Source: Oscillospiraceae bacterium | GTDB taxonomy: Bacteria > Bacillota > Clostridia > Oscillospirales > Ruminococcaceae | Direction of reading: 5' to 3' | NCBI GenBank assembly: GCA_019420135.1 | Contig: JAHZHS010000027.1 | Span: forward strand, 6,380 to 12,081 | Length of the DNA stretch: 5,702 nucleotides | Part shown: positions 5,411-5,702 of the stretch, piece by piece | How the letters are laid out: each line of letters begins with the position of its first letter | Position numbering within the stretch: the stretch's first letter is position 1 | The notes under the pieces: generated by a model | The model's input: only the letters and a program-made list of their open reading frames with translations | Database searches by the model: none | Told to the model about the DNA's origin: nothing | Translations under genes and position numbers: made by a program

Positions 5411-5702
5411 ATGCGTAAAATATGGAATCTTGATATGCAACGCCCCTGCTGCGGCTATATCCATGATATTGAATATGTGCGCCGGAGAAAGGAGCCCGGA
5501 AGGCCGGGGAATCCCTATGTGGAGCGGGCGCTGCACCTGGAACTGCTGCGTCCCGCCGAATCCCAGGGACAGAACCTTCCATTGGTCGTTTTCGTGCCGG
5601 GCGGCGGTTTCCGTGAGCCCAAGGTCAAGTTCAGGATTCCATGGCTGGCGCCCCTGGCGGAAAAAGGCATTGTAGTGGCATTGGTAGAGTACCGGGGCAG
5701 CG
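5411..5702 (+). CDS. Alpha/beta hydrolase (esterase/lipase type), N-terminal part, cut by the window edge
   Basis: Only the first 97 residues are present; the frame is open to the right edge. The beginning (MRKIWNLDMQ) is followed by a charged stretch with VRRRKEPGRPGNP (23-35). Then comes the pattern typical of the esterase/lipase branch of alpha/beta hydrolases: a strand LHLELLRP (41-48), a hydrophobic strand LPLVVFVPGGGF (56-67), where PGGG occupies the place of the oxyanion-hole HGGG, a helix region WLAPLAEKG (78-86), and the strand IVVALVEYRGS (87-97), matching the usual VV..(D/N)YR segment. The GxSxG nucleophile elbow, acid and histidine would lie beyond the window, so catalytic competence cannot be judged. 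There is no signal peptide in what is visible. The start is set by GGAGG at 5396-5400. It sits behind a strong terminator, so it is either expressed by partial readthrough or from a promoter I cannot see. The fold call is fairly firm; the substrate is unknown. Confidence 0.75.
   Translation, partial: MRKIWNLDMQRPCCGYIHDIEYVRRRKEPGRPGNPYVERALHLELLRPAESQGQNLPLVVFVPGGGFREPKVKFRIPWLAPLAEKGIVVALVEYRGS

Overview
The window reads as a GC-rich chromosomal segment from a low-oxygen, probably gut-dwelling Firmicute. The Oscillospiraceae/Ruminococcaceae (Faecalibacterium, Gemmiger and Subdoligranulum types) are my best guess. The basis is strong AGGAGG-type ribosome binding sites, GC-rich third codon positions, tight same-strand packing, and cysteine-rich cytosolic proteins. 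The taxonomic placement is inference, since no rRNA or marker gene is present. All genes are on the plus strand. No mobile element, CRISPR array, tRNA or rRNA was seen.

Layout: positions 34-3854 hold a complete membrane and ATPase set of a peptide/opine/nickel-family ABC importer, in the order permease DppB, permease DppC, ATPase DppD, ATPase DppF. Gaps are an 8 bp overlap, 19 bp and 3 bp. The family 5 substrate-binding protein that such an importer needs is not in the window; it may lie just beyond the left edge, where only 33 bases are visible. After 23 bp comes a cytosolic-type sulfatase (3878-5335) with an intact CxPxR formylglycine motif. A strong intrinsic terminator (5347-5386) follows. 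A second, truncated gene begins at 5411 behind its own ribosome binding site and looks like an alpha/beta hydrolase of the esterase/lipase type; it runs off the right edge.

How the genes may work together (inference): the sulfatase is the last gene before the terminator and is packed against dppF, so it is probably co-transcribed with the importer. It has no signal peptide. The simplest reading is that the importer brings in a sulfated small molecule, or an oligomer carrying sulfate esters, which the sulfatase then desulfates in the cytosol. The hydrolase beyond the terminator may cleave an ester in the same or a related compound. The substrate cannot be read from the sequence.

Most of the window is ordinary, well-known gene families. 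Points worth a second look are the transporter-sulfatase pairing, a changed ABC signature motif (LDGGR) in DppF, the atypical residues after the sulfatase CxPxR core, the single stop codon separating dppD and dppF in one reading frame, and a PGGG in place of the usual HGGG in the hydrolase.
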